From: Calditerrivibrio nitroreducens
GTDB taxonomy: Bacteria; Chrysiogenota; Deferribacteres; Deferribacterales; Calditerrivibrionaceae
Assembly: GCA_002878065.1 (NCBI GenBank)
Contig: PNIN01000038.1
Coordinates: 1-54,869 of the forward strand
Direction of reading: 5' to 3'
DNA length: 54,869 bases
Below, piece by piece: positions 53,069-54,869 of the stretch. The translations under genes and the position numbers were made by a program. The stretch's first letter is position 1. Each line of letters opens with the position of its first letter. The notes beneath the pieces are model-generated. The model worked only from the letters and a program-made list of their open reading frames with translations. It had not been told where the DNA came from and did no database searches.

Positions 53069-54379
53069 TTATTTCCGCAAATCTTTGCATCCTTGATATA
53101 TTATATTAAAAAGGTCCTCTATATTTTCCACCTCCATACAGGAGAAGGCAATTCTCAAATCGGTTTTATTCACAGAAATTGTGCCCACACCATAATTATT
53201 AAGCAGATGAACCCTCAAAGCCTCTGCATCAACATTTTTCAGCTTTAAACACATAAAATAACCGGAATTGAATGGGTAATATACAAACTCATCGTCATAT
53301 TTACCAGAATTTAAGACCTCTTTGACCCTGTTTGCCCTTTTTTTCATTATCTGATACTTCTCTTCCTTCTGCTTTTTAAAATCTGGATGATTAAGACCGT
53401 AAAGGACAAAAGTCTGGGATGGATGAGGGCAGTTTGATATGGTGCCTCTGATTATACCCGCCACTTTTTTCTCAAGGGCGGTAAAGATCCCCGGCTGATC
53501 CTTTGTATCGGTGCCACCAAAAGTGATAAAACCTACCCGGAATCCCCAAACATACTCCTCTTTTGTGGCACCATCAAGCTTAATGGCAAGAAGATTTTTA
53601 GATCTATTGATAATTTTCCCAAAAAGGGATTCGGTCATTGTATCTTCAAAGAAGAGCCCAAAGTATGCATCATCTGTCACCACGATCAACTTTATCCCTG
53701 ATTCAGCCAGATTCACAAGTCCATCAGCCATTTTTTGACCTTCCGCCACCGTCGGCATATATCCGGATGGGTTGTTTGGAAAGTTTAATATCAACAATAC
53801 CTTACCTTTTTTCTCACCCAGTTCTTTAGCTTTGGCAAGCATTGAATCCACATCAAAACCACCTTGCGGAGTAAAGGTATTAAAAGTAACCACCTCTCCA
53901 CCGCATCTTGTATTAAAGGTCAATCTATAGTTACCCCAGAACATATCAGGAAGCAATACATAGTCCCCTTTATCCACAAACATATCAGCCACGATGCTTA
54001 AACCATGTGTCAGAGCATTTGTAACGATGGGTGTACCAAAAAATTTACCTTTCATCGAAGGATTTTCTTCGATCTGTTTCTCCCTCCACTTTTTACGTAA
54101 ATCAGGTCTACCTGTGGCAGGAGCATAAGGGAAGAGATCTGAAGCCTTAAACGATTTGAGCGGTTCATAGATACAATCTAAATACATCGGTCCACCCTTT
54201 TCAGTGGCGATACCAATTGTGGCATTGTACTTATATGCCTTTTCTTTTGCTTCGGCAGATTGTGTCAAAATCCCTTTTGGGAAATATAGATTTTTACCAA
54301 GTTCGGAAAGCATATCCAGTACAGCAGGATTTTCTGAAACTATAATATCATTTAATTCTTTAGCCAATGGGTTCATCAT
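53069..54379 (-). CDS. PLP-dependent aminotransferase class I/II
   Basis: A 436-residue fold-type I aminotransferase. Motifs are PYAPATGRPDLRKKW, the turn and aromatic ILNFPNNPSGY (Asn and Pro at the substrate pocket), VVTDDAYFGLFF, the PLP lysine in LDGATKEEYVWGFRVGF, and CPHPSQTFVLYGL. The substrate is uncertain. It is related to aspartate-type aminotransferases of the alternative class, and the long FFEDTMTESLFG insert is unusual. GGAGG lies upstream of the start, where two ATGs are adjacent (54379 and 54376). It is monocistronic with a terminator. Confidence 0.86.
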   Translation of the reverse strand: MMNPLAKELNDIIVSENPAVLDMLSELGKNLYFPKGILTQSAEAKEKAYKYNATIGIATEKGGPMYLDCIYEPLKSFKASDLFPYAPATGRPDLRKKWREKQIEENPSMKGKFFGTPIVTNALTHGLSIVADMFVDKGDYVLLPDMFWGNYRLTFNTRCGGEVVTFNTFTPQGGFDVDSMLAKAKELGEKKGKVLLILNFPNNPSGYMPTVAEGQKMADGLVNLAESGIKLIVVTDDAYFGLFFEDTMTESLFGKIINRSKNLLAIKLDGATKEEYVWGFRVGFITFGGTDTKDQPGIFTALEKKVAGIIRGTISNCPHPSQTFVLYGLNHPDFKKQKEEKYQIMKKRANRVKEVLNSGKYDDEFVYYPFNSGYFMCLKLKNVDAEALRVHLLNNYGVGTISVNKTDLRIAFSCMEVENIEDLFNIIYQGCKDLRK

Positions 54380-54510
54380 AAACCTCCGGGAATTTTTATA
54401 TCATATTAAAATATTTTGAACAATTATGCAATATTTTATTGAAAAAAGAATTTTTGCGGTTATAATATCATCAGCATAAAACATAATTATAATAATCTAA
54501 GGAGGTCATG

Positions 54511-54869
54511 ATGCCTACAGAACTTATGAAAGCTTTGAAAACTGCTTATGAAGCTGAAAAAGAGGGTTTGCGAGCTTATTTGAAGTATGCAAAACAAACA
54601 AAGGTTGGTACCGGCAAAAATATGTTTATTCAGCTTGCCCTGGACGAAATTGATCACATGGAACTCATAGAAAAATTTACCGAAAAAATTATGGCTGGTC
54701 AGCCAATAGAGCAGATAAACGTTCCGAAAGGAAGACTTTCTAAATTCATGCCTTCCATAAAAGATTTGAAATTTGCAGAAAAATCTGAGCTTGCGGATGA
54801 GGATGCATTGAAAGTGGCCTTAACCCACGAAGAAAAAGCTATGAACTTTTATATCAATGAGGCAAGTAA
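54511..54869 (+). CDS. Ferritin-like (rubrerythrin-type) diiron protein, truncated by window end
   Basis: The frame is open to the last base (119 full codons and two bases of the next codon). The start ATG at 54511 has GGAGG 5 nt upstream; an ATG 3 nt earlier is possible. Residues include EAEKEGLRAYLKYAKQT, an ALDEIDHMELIEKF (ExxH diiron motif) and THEEKAMNFYINEAS. This is the helical ferritin-like domain of rubrerythrin-type peroxide or oxygen defence proteins. A rubredoxin tail, if any, lies beyond the window. Confidence 0.82.
   Translation, partial: MPTELMKALKTAYEAEKEGLRAYLKYAKQTKVGTGKNMFIQLALDEIDHMELIEKFTEKIMAGQPIEQINVPKGRLSKFMPSIKDLKFAEKSELADEDALKVALTHEEKAMNFYINEAS

Overview
This is an AT-rich, gene-dense bacterial chromosome segment. 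It carries LptF/LptG-type permeases, outer-membrane and periplasmic proteins, a cbb3 oxidase, a DUF3373-type porin, selenium genes and ATP-dependent PEP carboxykinase. The combination suggests a Gram-negative, microaerophilic or anaerobic, possibly thermophilic respirer. From memory of gene families it looks most like Deferribacterota (Calditerrivibrio/Deferribacter-like); this is inference and no search was run. I see no rRNA, tRNA, CRISPR array, intact IS element or prophage.

Layout. 0-5.4 kb (minus): hom, a phosphoglycerate-mutase-like putative homoserine kinase, lysC and cimA form a threonine/isoleucine operon. 5.4-9.5 kb: a YihY membrane protein, an acyl-CoA-synthetase homologue that has lost key motifs, a CBS protein and secG. 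9.5-12.9 kb: a peptide-type ABC importer without ATPases. 12.9-13.6 kb: an ACGTT repeat patch and a decayed caspase-like gene. 13.7-25.9 kb: a triple-rhodanese lipoprotein, a universal stress protein, an LptF/LptG operon with three conserved small genes, a PHP phosphoesterase, a UDP-sugar dehydrogenase, two orphan MacB-type permeases and a radical-SAM/DUF4130 pair. 26-29.3 kb: ilvB-ilvN-ilvC. 29.3-34.8 kb: pckA, a small HNH protein, alaS, a small gene that appears to encode an undescribed membrane selenoprotein, and a TauE/SafE-like protein. 34.8-42.2 kb (minus): an Rrf2 regulator followed by the complete cbb3 set (ccoN, ccoO fused to a second cytochrome c domain, a free-standing FixP_N subunit, ccoQ, ccoG, ccoH, a 26-aa peptide, ccoS, ccoI). 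42.2-47.0 kb (minus): a double-NosL / ABC / CPFC-membrane-protein / YtkA-like operon, probably for copper handling. 47.2-50.2 kb: a porin, a small cytochrome with an odd heme motif and a TorD-like chaperone. 50.2-54.9 kb: a FliL-like protein, an XRE-cupin regulator, selD with in-frame UGA, yedF, an aminotransferase and a truncated ferritin-like gene at the window edge.

How it fits together. hom, lysC, cimA and ilvBNC cover much of isoleucine/valine synthesis. The cbb3 operon, the copper P-type ATPase and the adjacent NosL/ABC operon probably cooperate to supply copper to the oxidase under Rrf2 control. The selenium genes matter most for discovery. selD is readable from its real GTG start only if a UGA is decoded as selenocysteine. 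The same kind of signal, a 7-bp stem with a GGA triloop about 20 nt after a UGA, recurs in a tiny gene directly after alaS. That gene would make a 49-residue single-span membrane protein with a GGGU motif, a topology reminiscent of eukaryotic SelK/SelS.
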